This document shows, piece after piece, positions 26,407-37,619 of a DNA stretch of 64,000 nt. Where the stretch lies: assembly GCA_035526335.1 (NCBI GenBank), contig DATLCN010000035.1:58625-122624 (forward strand), in the 5' to 3' direction. The translations under genes and the position numbers were made by a program. Within the stretch, counting starts at the first letter, position 1. The number at the start of each line of letters is the position of its first letter. Under the pieces are notes generated by a model that saw only the letters and a program-made list of their open reading frames with translations, made no database searches and was not told the DNA's origin. Source of the stretch: GCA-2861595 sp035526335 (lineage in GTDB: Bacteria; Actinomycetota; Acidimicrobiia; Acidimicrobiales; GCA-2861595).

Positions 26407-28218
26407 TTAGTGATCTCGTGGATTGAGCTCCGCCGTTGGTCGATGTAATGGAGCATCCTCGGGGTTGAGATCCTCCAGCTCACGGTGGGCTGTCTCGGGA
26501 TAGGCGACGAGGACCAGGACGGCGAGCACGGCCGGTCCGATGGCGAGGACGGCCAGGGCCGGGCCCAGGCTGCCCAACTGGGTCGACAGGTAGCCGGCGG
26601 CCAGCAGTCCGAGAACCCCGCCGCACCGGCCGAGGGTGGTGATGATCCCGTTGGCCTTCCCCCGCATCGCGGTGGGGAAGAGCTCCGGCCCGTAAACGCC
26701 GAGGGCGGGGACAGTGGCGGCGCCGACCACCGACCCAAGCGCCGACCATGCCCACACCGGCCAGCCGTGAGTCGAGTACGAGAAGACCGTCGACCCGACA
26801 CCGCCTACCACGGCCACCGCGCCCACCAGGCGCCGGCCCCGCTCGGCCAGACGCCCACCCAACACCACCCCGATGGCGCCGGGGATTCCCGTGAGGATGG
26901 TGAACATCGAGATGTCGCCAGCCGAGAAGCCTCGCTCGGTGCGCAGGTACTCATTGCCGAACTGCGAGGCCGGCGCGAAGAAAAGGTTGAGAAGGAAGGC
27001 GGACGCAGCCAACAACCAAAACCGCCCGGCATGACGCCGCTTCGCCGCGGCGATCGGATCCGGACCAAAAGCGGGCGGTGCCGGGCCGGTCTGCGTCGGG
27101 GCCGCGTCCAGGCCAAGAGCGGACGGCGCCGGACGGGGATGGGGCCGGCGCCCCGGCGAGGGGGACGGGGCTGGGGCCCCGTCCGGGTGAAGGGCATAGG
27201 CGCGGAAGCGCCGGCTTTCGGGAAGGCGCCGGGCCACAGATACGACGACGGGGACGCCAACCAGGGCGGCGGCGAAGAGGAAGCGCCACGCATCCAGGCC
27301 GGCATCTGCGAAGCGCAGGAGGAGCACGCACACGCCGGCGCCGAAGCCGGCCGACATGCCGAGCAGCGAGACGGCGTAGGCCCGGGAGCCGGCCGCCATC
27401 TCCTCGGCGGCGACGATGGCCAGCATGATGGCGGCGGCCGTCACGAACCCGCGGGCCACCACCTGGCTGCCGGCGAGATATGGCAACGAAGGCACCAGAG
27501 CGCCGGTGGCGGTGACCACGCAGCCGAGCCCGGCCGTCCAGAGCAGCACCGAGCGCCGGCCCCGCCGGTCGGCCAGCCACACCAGGCCCACGGCGATGAC
27601 CACGTCCGCTCTCACAGAGGCCAGCGCCACCGACTGGGATCCCTTGTCGGCGCCGAACTCCCGAGCGGCGAAGGTGATGGTCTGGGTCAGGATCGTCCCG
27701 AGGTAGCCCGTGACCATCGACAGCAGGCACAGCGCGGCCAGGGCGACGGCGCCCTCCTGGCTGATCCGCTCGGGCGGGCTCCACCACGGCCACCCTCGCC
27801 GAGGCTCCAAGCCGGCGAGGCGGCGCCGCACCGCCCACCGGAACATCCAGCCGAACCAGGGGATGTCCAGCTCGTACTCCACCGTCTGGCGCACCCGGCG
27901 CCGCCTGTCGCTACCGCCGGCGCCTCCGGTGCCGGCTTGTCGCTCCCCGACACGCTCCACGTCATCGCCAGCGGATCGCCCGGCGGCACCTTCGCAACTC
28001 CCGCCGGCGGATCGCCCAGTTACGCCATCGCCAACGTCGCCCTCATCGGCTGGCGCCCCCAGGATCTCCACGCGCCGGCGGTAGTGCCGGAACGGTCCCT
28101 CCAGCGCGCTGAAGATCCCGTCACCGGCCGCCCGCTCGAGCACCAGCCCGTCGCGGGGCGCCATGATCCGCTCCACAGAGGCGGCGTCGAACGCCCCCTC
28201 CGAGACGGCCTTCGTCAC
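26407..28218 (-). CDS. MFS transporter with long N-terminal extension and repeat-derived central loop
   Basis: A 603-aa major facilitator with about 12 predicted helices. The cytoplasmic N-terminal extension (about 140 residues; SVERIMAPRDGLVLERAAGD, then Gly/Ala/Asp-rich) precedes helix 1. MFS signatures include WLADRRGRRSVLL and LPESRRFRAY before the central loop. That loop holds a Pro-rich segment (HPDGAPAPSPSPGRRPHPRP and on) encoded by the GC-rich two-hairpin repeat. GTG at 28218 overlaps the M20 peptidase stop in a gTGA. Substrate unknown; sugar-porter-like features are moderate. Confidence 0.85.
   Translation of the reverse strand: MTKAVSEGAFDAASVERIMAPRDGLVLERAAGDGIFSALEGPFRHYRRRVEILGAPADEGDVGDGVTGRSAGGSCEGAAGRSAGDDVERVGERQAGTGGAGGSDRRRRVRQTVEYELDIPWFGWMFRWAVRRRLAGLEPRRGWPWWSPPERISQEGAVALAALCLLSMVTGYLGTILTQTITFAAREFGADKGSQSVALASVRADVVIAVGLVWLADRRGRRSVLLWTAGLGCVVTATGALVPSLPYLAGSQVVARGFVTAAAIMLAIVAAEEMAAGSRAYAVSLLGMSAGFGAGVCVLLLRFADAGLDAWRFLFAAALVGVPVVVSVARRLPESRRFRAYALHPDGAPAPSPSPGRRPHPRPAPSALGLDAAPTQTGPAPPAFGPDPIAAAKRRHAGRFWLLAASAFLLNLFFAPASQFGNEYLRTERGFSAGDISMFTILTGIPGAIGVVLGGRLAERGRRLVGAVAVVGGVGSTVFSYSTHGWPVWAWSALGSVVGAATVPALGVYGPELFPTAMRGKANGIITTLGRCGGVLGLLAAGYLSTQLGSLGPALAVLAIGPAVLAVLVLVAYPETAHRELEDLNPEDAPLHRPTAELNPRDH
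27063..27187 (+). repeat. GC-rich two-hairpin repeat, locus 2 (inside the MFS gene)
   Basis: A partial unit (27073-27103) and a fuller unit (27119-27187) in the orientation opposite to the gene. The second hairpin GGACGGGG (27163-27170) / CCCCGTCC (27177-27184) with loop CTGGGG matches locus 1. The first stem is altered to GGGGC/GCCCC (27141-27154). The repeat is translated in frame as a proline-rich linker. Confidence 0.8.
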
Positions 28219-29378
28219 AAAGCCGAAGCGGTGAAGGTGGCGAAGAGCTCGGCGTACACGGCGGCGGCGTCGATCAGACGGGTGACCGACACCCATTCAT
28301 CGTTGACGTGCGCCTGGGAGACCTCGCCGGGCCCGCAAACCACGGCGGGGATCCCGGCCTGGTTGCGCACGAAACGGGCGTCGGTGGTGAAGCCCATTCC
28401 GATCACGGGCGCCTCCGCGCCAAGAGTGGCGGCAATGGCCGCCTGGACCTGCCCCACGAAACCGTGTGAGGGGTCGAGCTCGGAGGCCTCGCCGTAGACG
28501 CTCACCTCCAGCTCGTAGCGGAGGTCGGCGTCGTCGACCGAATCGATGAGCTTCCTCAGGCCGGCCTCGACCTCCGCTTGGTCGACACCGGGCAGCAGCC
28601 GGCGGTCGACGGTGATGGTGCAGCGCTCGGCGACGGTGTTGTGGCCGGAGCCGCCCTCGATGACGCCCACGTTGCATGTCGGTGATCCGAGCAGGGGATG
28701 GGCCGCCGCCCCGAAGTCGGCGGCGTGGAGAGCCAGGACCACCTTGGCCGCCACCTCGATGGCCGAGACGCCCCGGCGGGGATCGCTGCCGTGGGCCGGG
28801 CGGCCGAAGACGGTGACGTCGGCGACCATCAGGCCGCGCTCGGCCACACAGACGGCCATCCCCGTCGGCTCGGGGACGAGGCACGCGTCGCCGTGCACCA
28901 AGCCCGCCTCCACCAGTGCCCGGGTACCCAGCCCCCCGCCGCGTTCCTCATCGGCCACCAGGTGGAACACCACGTCACATGAGGGCTGGCGCCCCGCCCG
29001 CCGTAGGACATGCAGTGCCTCCACCGCTGAGGCGATCCCTCCTTTCATGTCTGCCATCCCCCGGCCGTAGAGGCGGTCGCCGTCGAGGCGGCCGGCGAAG
29101 GGATCGCAGGTCCACCCGGCCTCGTCCACGGGCACGACGTCGAGGTGGCCGTTGACGATCAGCACCGGCCTGCTTCCGTCCGCCGCTCCGATGGTGGCGG
29201 CCAACGACGTACGGCCGGGCGCCGGCTCCACCTCGTGGAACGAGGGGTCGAACGGCTCCAGCATCCGTCTGGCCACATCGAGAGCCGCCCGCTCGTTGCC
29301 CGGCGGGTTCTGCGTGTCCACCGCCACCAGAGCCCGGGCACACGCCACGAGGGCCTCGGCATCGACGTGACGGCGCAT
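28215..29378 (-). CDS. M20-family metallopeptidase (ArgE/DapE-like)
   Basis: A 387-aa zinc hydrolase of the acetylornithine deacetylase / succinyl-diaminopimelate desuccinylase family. Metal-binding motifs are NGHLDVVPVDE, YGRGMADMKGG and VADEERGGGLG. The dimerisation domain follows (GRPAHGSDPRRGVSAIEVA). Specific substrate is not evident; it is not in an arg or dap operon. The ATG at 29378 is divergent from murA, and its stop overlaps the MFS start, so the two form an operon. Confidence 0.86.
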   Translation of the reverse strand: MRRHVDAEALVACARALVAVDTQNPPGNERAALDVARRMLEPFDPSFHEVEPAPGRTSLAATIGAADGSRPVLIVNGHLDVVPVDEAGWTCDPFAGRLDGDRLYGRGMADMKGGIASAVEALHVLRRAGRQPSCDVVFHLVADEERGGGLGTRALVEAGLVHGDACLVPEPTGMAVCVAERGLMVADVTVFGRPAHGSDPRRGVSAIEVAAKVVLALHAADFGAAAHPLLGSPTCNVGVIEGGSGHNTVAERCTITVDRRLLPGVDQAEVEAGLRKLIDSVDDADLRYELEVSVYGEASELDPSHGFVGQVQAAIAATLGAEAPVIGMGFTTDARFVRNQAGIPAVVCGPGEVSQAHVNDEWVSVTRLIDAAAVYAELFATFTASAL

Positions 29379-29389
29379 GGGCTCCCGAC

Positions 29390-29395
29390 GATACT
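29390..29395 (+). promoter_or_regulatory. Possible -10 element GATACT before murA
   Basis: GATACT is followed by 6 nt and GTG 29402, the same spacing as other boxes here. The first base deviates from TANNNT. The overlapping minus-strand TATCGT, 9 nt from the M20 start, may serve the divergent gene. Confidence 0.35.
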
Positions 29396-29401
29396 GAGGG
29401 G

Positions 29402-30655
29402 GTGAGCCGATTCGTGGTGCGACCGGGCGCGCCTCTCTCGGGCTCGGTCCGGGTGGGTGGAGCGAAGAACTCGGTCCTCAAGCTGCTGGGGGCCACCCTG
29501 CTGGCCGAGGGGACCCACGTCCTGCACAACGTGCCCCGGATCGCCGACGTCGAGACGATGTGCGACCTGCTCGCCTCCATGGGTGTCGAGGTGGAGCGCC
29601 AGGACGACACGCTGTGGGTCCACCGCCCTGCTGTGATCGTTCCCGAGGCTCCCTACGAGCTGGTGGAGCGGATGCGGGCTTCGATCGTCGTGCTCGGGCC
29701 GCTGCTGGCGCGGGTGGGTAGGGCCCGGGTGTCGCTGCCCGGAGGTGACGACTTCGGCACCCGCCCCGTCGATGACCACCTGACCGGGCTCGAGCGCCTG
29801 GGGGCCACCTTCGAGCTGACCCACGGGGTGATCGACGGCCGCGCCGACCGGCTCCTCGGGAACCGGATCATGCTCGAGGTGCCCAGTCACACCGCCACCG
29901 ACACCCTGCTCATGGCCGCCGTGCTGGCCAAGGGGACCACCGTCATCGAGAACGCGGCCCGGGAGCCGGAGGTGGCCGATCTGGCCGCCTTCCTCAACCG
30001 GATGGGGGCGCAGGTGGTGGGCGCCGGCAGCTCCACGATCGTGGTGGAGGGGGTGGAGGAGCTCACGCCGGTCGAGCACGACGTCATCCCCGACCGGGTG
30101 GAGGCGGCGACCTTCCTCGCGGCCCTCGGCGTCGCCGGCGGTGAGATCACCCTTGCCGGCGCCCGTGCCGACCACATGGACATGCTCATCGCCAAACTGG
30201 GCGAGATGGGCATGCGGATCTCGCCCACCAGCGACGGCCTGTGGGCGTCGGCGCCCAGGCGACTCCGTTCGGTGGACGTGTCCACCCTCCCGTACCCGGG
30301 CGTGGCCACCGACTACATGCCGCTGCTGGTGGCCATGCTCGCCGTGGCCGAGGGCGTGGGGATCGTGACCGAGAACCTCTACGGAGCCAACCGCTTCACC
30401 TACGTGGCGGAGCTGGTGCGGATGGGGGCCGACGTGCGGGTGCAGGGGCACCATGCGGTGGTGCGGGGGGTGGAACGGCTCTCAGCGGCTCCGGTCAAGG
30501 CTCCCGACCTGAGGGCAGGAGCAGCGCTGGTGCTCGCCGCACTGGCCGCAGACGGCGAGACCGTGGTCAGCGACGGCTACCACCTCGAGCGGGGCTACGA
30601 GGGCCTGGCCGAGAAGCTGGCGGCCCTGGGAGCAGACGTCACCCACCACCCCTAG
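29402..30655 (+). CDS. murA: UDP-N-acetylglucosamine 1-carboxyvinyltransferase (Asp-type MurA)
   Basis: First committed step of peptidoglycan synthesis, adding enolpyruvate to UDP-GlcNAc. The 417-aa protein has the UDP-sugar-binding lysine Lys22 in GGAKNSVLK and RPVDDHLTGLERLGA in the first domain. The catalytic Cys of E. coli MurA (Cys115) is replaced by Asp116 in PGGDDFGTRPVD. Mycobacterial MurA has the same substitution, which keeps activity but prevents fosfomycin adduct formation. Standalone gene, divergent from the M20 peptidase. Confidence 0.9.
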   Translation: MSRFVVRPGAPLSGSVRVGGAKNSVLKLLGATLLAEGTHVLHNVPRIADVETMCDLLASMGVEVERQDDTLWVHRPAVIVPEAPYELVERMRASIVVLGPLLARVGRARVSLPGGDDFGTRPVDDHLTGLERLGATFELTHGVIDGRADRLLGNRIMLEVPSHTATDTLLMAAVLAKGTTVIENAAREPEVADLAAFLNRMGAQVVGAGSSTIVVEGVEELTPVEHDVIPDRVEAATFLAALGVAGGEITLAGARADHMDMLIAKLGEMGMRISPTSDGLWASAPRRLRSVDVSTLPYPGVATDYMPLLVAMLAVAEGVGIVTENLYGANRFTYVAELVRMGADVRVQGHHAVVRGVERLSAAPVKAPDLRAGAALVLAALAADGETVVSDGYHLERGYEGLAEKLAALGADVTHHP

Positions 30656-30690
30656 AGAAGCGGGGAATCCGAGCCCGCGGGTCCCGGTTG

Positions 30691-30696
30691 TACCTT
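30691..30696 (+). promoter_or_regulatory. -10 element TACCTT, leaderless start of the NifU-like gene
   Basis: TACCTT is followed by GGTGCC (6 nt) and ATG 30703. Confidence 0.55.
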
Positions 30697-30702
30697 GGTG
30701 CC

Positions 30703-31020
30703 ATGCAAGCCGCACTGCTCGAGGCCGTAGAAGCCATCCGTCCAGCCCTCCAGGTCGACGGCGGTGACATGAACGTCCTTCGCCTCGACGAGGAGACCGG
30801 CGTGGTGGACATCGAGCTGGTCGGCGCCTGCGACGGCTGCCCGATGTCGTCCATGACCCTGAAAGCCGGCATCGAGCGCATCCTGAAGGACCGTGTCCCG
30901 GGCCTCAACGAGGTGCGGGCCAAGGGCATCGACTTCGACACGCTGGACGACGATGTCCCGGCGATGGGAACGCCCGTCGCCGTGGACCCCCTGGCCGGGG
31001 GATCCGCCAGCTTCAGCTGA
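30703..31020 (+). CDS. NifU-like Fe-S scaffold domain protein
   Basis: A 105-aa protein matching the C-terminal NifU domain, which carries or transfers Fe-S clusters. It has RPALQVDGGDMNVLRLDEE and the cluster ligands in VGACDGCPMSSMTLKAGIE (CxxC). The frame is open further upstream, but ATG 30703 is fixed by the -10 box and by the family N-terminus. A cysteine desulfurase lies 14 kb downstream, not adjacent. Confidence 0.88.
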   Translation: MQAALLEAVEAIRPALQVDGGDMNVLRLDEETGVVDIELVGACDGCPMSSMTLKAGIERILKDRVPGLNEVRAKGIDFDTLDDDVPAMGTPVAVDPLAGGSASFS

Positions 31021-31118
31021 AGCTCAGTCGGCGCTCAAGCGGGACCGGGAGAGGCCCACCAAGCCGAGTCCCATAAGCGTCGTGCCGACGAGCTACCCGC
31101 AGCCCCTGGTGCACCGCA

Positions 31119-33650
31119 CTAGGCCCAGGCCACGCAGCCCATCTCCGCCGCTCCGGCCAGATCCGGGTGGGCGGGCACGATGCGCAGGGCGTAGCCGTAG
31201 CGGCCGGCGTGGTCGCAGGAGAAGTGGCCGACGTACCGGAAGCGGCCAAGCTCCTCACCGGGGCCGGACGGCTCCATGTTGATCACTTTGGGCGAGGTGA
31301 TCTCGTCGTTGGGGCCGACCGTCCCGTGCAGCAGCTGGACGGCCACATCGTCGGCACCCAGTGGCCCCAGGGCCACCGTGGCGGTCACGGTTCGTTCGCC
31401 GCCGAGATCGGCGGGCGCCGCCTCGCTCTCCACCGAGTCGATGTGGATGTGGGCCCAGGATGAGAGCACCCGGGCCTTCCACACCGTCAGGGCGCGGGCT
31501 CGGGCGTAGCCGTCGCTGCTGAGGGCGTCGGCTCGCACGGACAGGGGCTCGTAGAGCTGTTCGACGTAGTCGCGCACCATCCGAGACGCGACCACCCGAG
31601 GCCCGAGCGACGTGAGGGAAGCCTTGATCCGCTTCACCCACCGGCGCGGCACCGGCCCCTCCACCCGCTCGTAGAAGAGCGGGACGATCTGGTGCTCGAG
31701 GATCTCGTAGAGGCTGTCGGCCTCCACCTGGTCCCGCCGGGCGAGGTCGTCGTAGGTCTCGGCCGAGGTGATGCCCCAGCCGTTCTCGCCGTCGAACATC
31801 TCCGCCCACCAACCGTCGAGGACCGAGCAGTTGAGTGCCCCGTTGAGAGCGGCCTTCTCGCCACTCGTCCCGCACGCTTCGAAGGGCCGGCGGGGGGTGT
31901 TGAGCCAGACGTCGGAGCCCTGGTAGAGCAGGCTGGCCACGGCTATGTCGTAGTCTTCCACGAAGGCGATGCGGTGGCGCACCTCCGGGTCGCGGGAGAA
32001 CTGCACGATCTGGCGGATCATCTCCTTGCCGATGTCGTCGGCGGGATGGGCCTTACCGGCGAACACCAGCTGCACGGGGTGATCGGTGGAAAGAAGAAGC
32101 GACTTCAGCCGCTCCGGCTGGGACAGCAGAAGCGTGCCCCGCTTGTAGGAGGCGAAGCGCCGGGCGAACCCGATGGTAAGCGCACGAGGGTCGAGGACCT
32201 CGTCGCACCAGCCGGCATCAGAAGCGCTGATGCCCCTTGCCACGGCTGCGTTCCTCAGACGGTCGCGGACGAAAGCCACCAGCCGGTCTCGGCCCTGCTC
32301 GCGCACCCTCCACAACTCGTCCTCCCGAACGTCGCCCACGCGGGCCCACGCCGTCTCGTCGGCTTCATGCCAGGCCGGCACGATCGACCGGCTGAGCAGA
32401 TCGTCCATCTCGGGCGAGGTCCAGGTGTGAGCGTGGACACCGTTGGTCACCGAGCGGATCGGAAGCTCGTCGGCGGGAATGTTCGGCCAGAGCCCCTGGA
32501 ACATCGTCCGGCTCACCTCGCCGTGGAGCTTCGACACGCCGTTGGCCATGCCTGCCAGCCGCAGTCCCATGACCGCCATGTTGAACGGCGCGTCGTCGGG
32601 CTCGCCGGGAAGATGACCCAGGTCCATGAGGCGGTCCATGTCGACGCGGCACTCATCGACCCAACCTTTGAAGTACCTCGCCATCAGATCCCGGGGGAAG
32701 CGGTCGATGCCGGCGGGCACTGGCGTGTGGGTGGTGAAGATGGTGGCGGCCCGCACCGCCTCCACCGCCTCGTCGAAGTTCATCCCCCCGTCCACGATGA
32801 GCCGGCGGATCCGCTCGAGGCCGAGGAAGCCGGCGTGGCCCTCGTTGGTGTGGAACACCTGCGTCGCCTCGCCCACGGCGTGGAGGAGCCGGACACCGCC
32901 GATGCCCAGGAGTATCTCCTGGCGGATCCGGTGCTCGCCGCCCCCGCCGTACAGGCGGTCGGTGACCAGCCGGCCCTCGGGGCCATTGTCGTCCACATCG
33001 GCATCGAGCAGGTAGAGGCGGACCCGCCCGACGTCGGCCCGCCATATCTGCGCGGTGAGACCCACGCCGGCCAGGTCGATGCTCACCCGTGCCCCCTCCA
33101 CCAGCTTGAGGGCCATGGCGTGAGGATCGAGGACGGGATAGCGCTCCTGCTGCCAACCGTCGGCGTTCAGGTCCTGCCGGAAGTAGCCCTGGCGGTAGAA
33201 CAGGCCCACGCCGACGAGGGGGACGCCGAGACCGCTGGCCGCCTTGAGATGGTCACCGGCCAGCACGCCGAGCCCGCCGGAGTACTGGGGCAGCGCCTCG
33301 GAGATGCCGAACTCGGGGGAGAAGTAGGCCACGGAGCGCAGCCCGCTGCCCGACCGGCCCTGGAACCAGCGGGGCGTGGCGAGGTAGCGCTGCAGGTCGT
33401 CGTGGACCTCGCCGAGGAACGTCATGAACGCCGGCTCCTTGGCCAGCGCGTCGAACCGTTCCCGGTGGACGACCCCGAGTAGGCGCACCGGATCGTGGCG
33501 GACCTGGTCCCACAACCGCGGGTCGATCCAGCGGAACAGATCGCGGGTGCGGCCGTCCCAGGACCACCGCAGGTTCATGGCCAGCTCCTGGAGGGGCGCC
33601 AGCGCCTCGGGTAGTCGGGCACGGACGGTGAAGCTGCGGAGCGCCTTCAT
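31119..33650 (-). CDS. glgP: Alpha-glucan (glycogen) phosphorylase, DUF3417 type
   Basis: Releases glucose 1-phosphate from glycogen-like alpha-1,4-glucan. The 843-aa protein starts with the DUF3417 domain (LQELAMNLRWSWDGRTRDLF), continues with FSPEFGISEALPQYSGGLGVLAGD, and has the PLP-site region EACGTSGEKAALNGALNCSV with the Schiff-base lysine. This long actinobacterial GT35 type is distinct from E. coli GlgP. The ATG at 33650 lies 6 nt after TATCGT. It is divergent from glgE, a common actinobacterial arrangement that places glycogen breakdown next to synthesis. Confidence 0.93.
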   Translation of the reverse strand: MKALRSFTVRARLPEALAPLQELAMNLRWSWDGRTRDLFRWIDPRLWDQVRHDPVRLLGVVHRERFDALAKEPAFMTFLGEVHDDLQRYLATPRWFQGRSGSGLRSVAYFSPEFGISEALPQYSGGLGVLAGDHLKAASGLGVPLVGVGLFYRQGYFRQDLNADGWQQERYPVLDPHAMALKLVEGARVSIDLAGVGLTAQIWRADVGRVRLYLLDADVDDNGPEGRLVTDRLYGGGGEHRIRQEILLGIGGVRLLHAVGEATQVFHTNEGHAGFLGLERIRRLIVDGGMNFDEAVEAVRAATIFTTHTPVPAGIDRFPRDLMARYFKGWVDECRVDMDRLMDLGHLPGEPDDAPFNMAVMGLRLAGMANGVSKLHGEVSRTMFQGLWPNIPADELPIRSVTNGVHAHTWTSPEMDDLLSRSIVPAWHEADETAWARVGDVREDELWRVREQGRDRLVAFVRDRLRNAAVARGISASDAGWCDEVLDPRALTIGFARRFASYKRGTLLLSQPERLKSLLLSTDHPVQLVFAGKAHPADDIGKEMIRQIVQFSRDPEVRHRIAFVEDYDIAVASLLYQGSDVWLNTPRRPFEACGTSGEKAALNGALNCSVLDGWWAEMFDGENGWGITSAETYDDLARRDQVEADSLYEILEHQIVPLFYERVEGPVPRRWVKRIKASLTSLGPRVVASRMVRDYVEQLYEPLSVRADALSSDGYARARALTVWKARVLSSWAHIHIDSVESEAAPADLGGERTVTATVALGPLGADDVAVQLLHGTVGPNDEITSPKVINMEPSGPGEELGRFRYVGHFSCDHAGRYGYALRIVPAHPDLAGAAEMGCVAWA

Positions 33651-33999
33651 CTCGTCACGATACCGGCCGGGCGAATGGATCCCGGCCTTAGTGCAGCACC
33701 GACCGTGCGCTTCTCTCGACCCTCTTCGGCACTATCGACTTCTGGGTCATCCACCCAAGGAAGCGACCTCGCTCTTCAGACCCCGCCGCGCAGCCCGGGA
33801 GCATCCAACCCCTGACGCCCGGGTCCGGAACCCGGCCATTTCGCCGATGATCCAAAACCGTGGCCGGCGGGGCAGTGACGCCGCTGGAGACGAGCGTCTC
33901 GCTCACCCGTTCGAGTAACCGAGCGGCCCGCGGCCCGAACGCCGGACCGAAGTGATGATGGAGGTTTCCTTACTGTCCGCAGAGTGGTAGGCCAGAGGG
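33651..33999. other. Divergent glgP/glgE regulatory region
   Basis: About 350 bp without a gene. It holds the glgP -10 (33657-33662), a 14-bp near-palindrome GAGACGAGCGTCTC at 33887-33900, a CCGGGT-type inverted stretch near 33820-33835, the 13-mer GCCTTAGTGCAGC at 33685, and a weak TAGGCC box at 33988, 6 nt before glgE GTG. It probably carries operators that balance glucan breakdown and synthesis. Confidence 0.5.
33657..33662 (-). promoter_or_regulatory. -10 element TATCGT, leaderless start of glgP
   Basis: On the minus strand TATCGT is followed by GACGAG (6 nt) and the glgP ATG. Confidence 0.5.
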
Positions 34000-35933
34000 G
34001 TGAGCCTCGGCAGGATCATCGTGGACGACGTGCGCCCCAGTGCGCCTCGTGGTTATCCGGCCAAGGCGGTGGTGGGGCAGTCGGTGCGGGTCTCGGCCGA
34101 CATCTACAAGGACGGCCACGACATCCTTGCCGCCCGCGTTCGGTGGGGACCGGTGTTGCCGTCGGGGGATGCAAAGACCAATACCGCCGCCATGGCCAAA
34201 CTGGACAACGACCGGTGGGAGGCGGTCATAGAGCCCGATGCCCTGGGCCGTCACGAGCTGGTGATCGAGGGCTGGACCGACGCGTACACCACCTGGCGCC
34301 ACAAGGTCACCACCAAGCTGGCGGCCGGCCAGGACATCTTCGTGGAGATGGAGGAGGGTGCCCGGATCCTCGAGAGCCGTGCCGCTACCGCCGGCCGGGA
34401 GGACAAGGCGTTCCTGCGGGACCTGGCCGCGACCATGAGGACCGGGGATCAACCTCCGGCCGCACGGCTCGCTCCCGTCGTCACCGACCGGGTGGCCGAT
34501 CTGCTCGCCGGCCCGGAGGGGGCGGCCGATCTCACCGCCGGCGTGCCGGTGCCGCTGTGGGTGGACCGTGAAAGGGCGCTTTTCGGGGCCTGGTACGAGC
34601 TGTTCCCCCGCGCCTACGGCGGTTTCGCGGGCACCGCCGAGCGACTACCCGCGGTCGCCGCCATGGGCTTCGACGTCGTCTATCTGCCGCCCATCCATCC
34701 CATCGGCAGGGCCCACCGCAAGGGGCCGAACAACGCCACGGGCGCATCCCCCGACGATCCCGGCAGCCCCTGGGCCATCGGCGGACCAGAAGGCGGGCAC
34801 ACCGCCATCCATCCTGAGCTGGGCTCCTTCACGGACTTCGAGGCGCTGGTGGAGAGGGCGCGTTCCCTGGGCATGGAGATCGCCCTCGACTACGCCCTCC
34901 AGTGCTCGCCCGACCACCCGTGGGTCTCCGACCATCCCGAGTGGTTCCACCACCGCCCCGACGGTTCCATCGCCTATGCCGAGAACCCGCCGAAGAAGTA
35001 CCAGGACATCTACCCCGTCAACTTCTGGCCCGAGCAGGAGGTCGACCGCCAGGCGCTCTGGGACGCCTGCGCCGAGATCCTGGACTTCTGGATCGGCCAA
35101 GGCGTTCGCATCTTCCGGGTCGACAATCCCCACACCAAGCCGGTCGCCTTCTGGGAGTGGCTGATCCCGCGGGTGCAGGCCGAACATGCCGATGTGCTCT
35201 TCCTCGCGGAGGCCTTCACCCGGCCGAAGGTGATGGCCAAGCTGGCCGAGGTCGGCTTCACCCAGAGCTACACCTACTTCACCTGGCGGACCGCGGCCCA
35301 CGAGCTCCAGGACTACCTGGAGGAGCTGGCCCATGGCCCGCTGGCCGACTACATGCGGCCCAACTTCTGGCCCAACACCCCCGACATCCTCTCGGGGCCG
35401 TTGCGCGACGGACCGCCGGCGGCTTTCAAGCAGCGACTGGTTCTCGCCGCCACCATGACCCCCTCCTACGGGATCTACAGCGGCTACGAGCTGTGCGAGA
35501 ACGCGCCGGCGTCGGAGACCAACGAGGAGTACCACCGCTCCGAGAAGTACGAGATCAAGGATCGGGACTGGGACCAGCCGGACTCGCTGGCGCCCTTCGT
35601 CACCGTCGTCAACGACGTCCGCCGCCGTCACCCTGCGCTGCAGATGCTGCGCAGCATCGCTTTCCACGCCAGCGCCAACCCGTCCATCATCGCCTACTCC
35701 AAGCACACCGACGACCGCTCCGACGTCGTTCTGACGGTCGTGAACCTGGACCCCTTCGCCGCCCAGGAGACGACCCTCGACCTGAACCTCGGTCTGCTGG
35801 GTCTCCCGTGGGACAGCCCCTACGACGCATACGACGAACTGGCGGGACAGGCCCACCGTTGGAGCGGGTCGCACCCCTACGTCCGCCTCGACCCCGACCA
35901 GGCGGCCCACGTCTTCCATCTACGCCGTATCCG

Positions 35934-35937
<4 letters not shown>
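34000..35937 (+). CDS. glgE: Alpha-1,4-glucan:maltose-1-phosphate maltosyltransferase
   Basis: GH13_3 enzyme that extends alpha-glucan with maltosyl units from maltose 1-phosphate. The 645-aa protein has the N-terminal DUF3416-like domain (about 1-190), then the barrel with WYELFPRAYGG, the nucleophile Asp375 in FRVDNPHTKPVAFWEW and the acid/base Glu404 in FLAEAFTRPKVM. Start GTG 34000. Its stop overlaps treS in a gTGA, so GlgE, TreS and maltokinase are translationally coupled as the GlgE pathway. Confidence 0.95.

Positions 35938-37615
<1,678 letters not shown>

Positions 37616-37619
<4 letters not shown>

Noticed and set aside
26485..28497. Plus-strand open frame of 670 codons opposite the MFS gene
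   Set aside because: The minus-strand translation has clear MFS features; the plus frame is Arg/Gly/Pro low complexity.
31692..33482. Plus-strand open frame of 596 codons opposite glgP
   Set aside because: Shadow of glgP; no independent start signal or motif.
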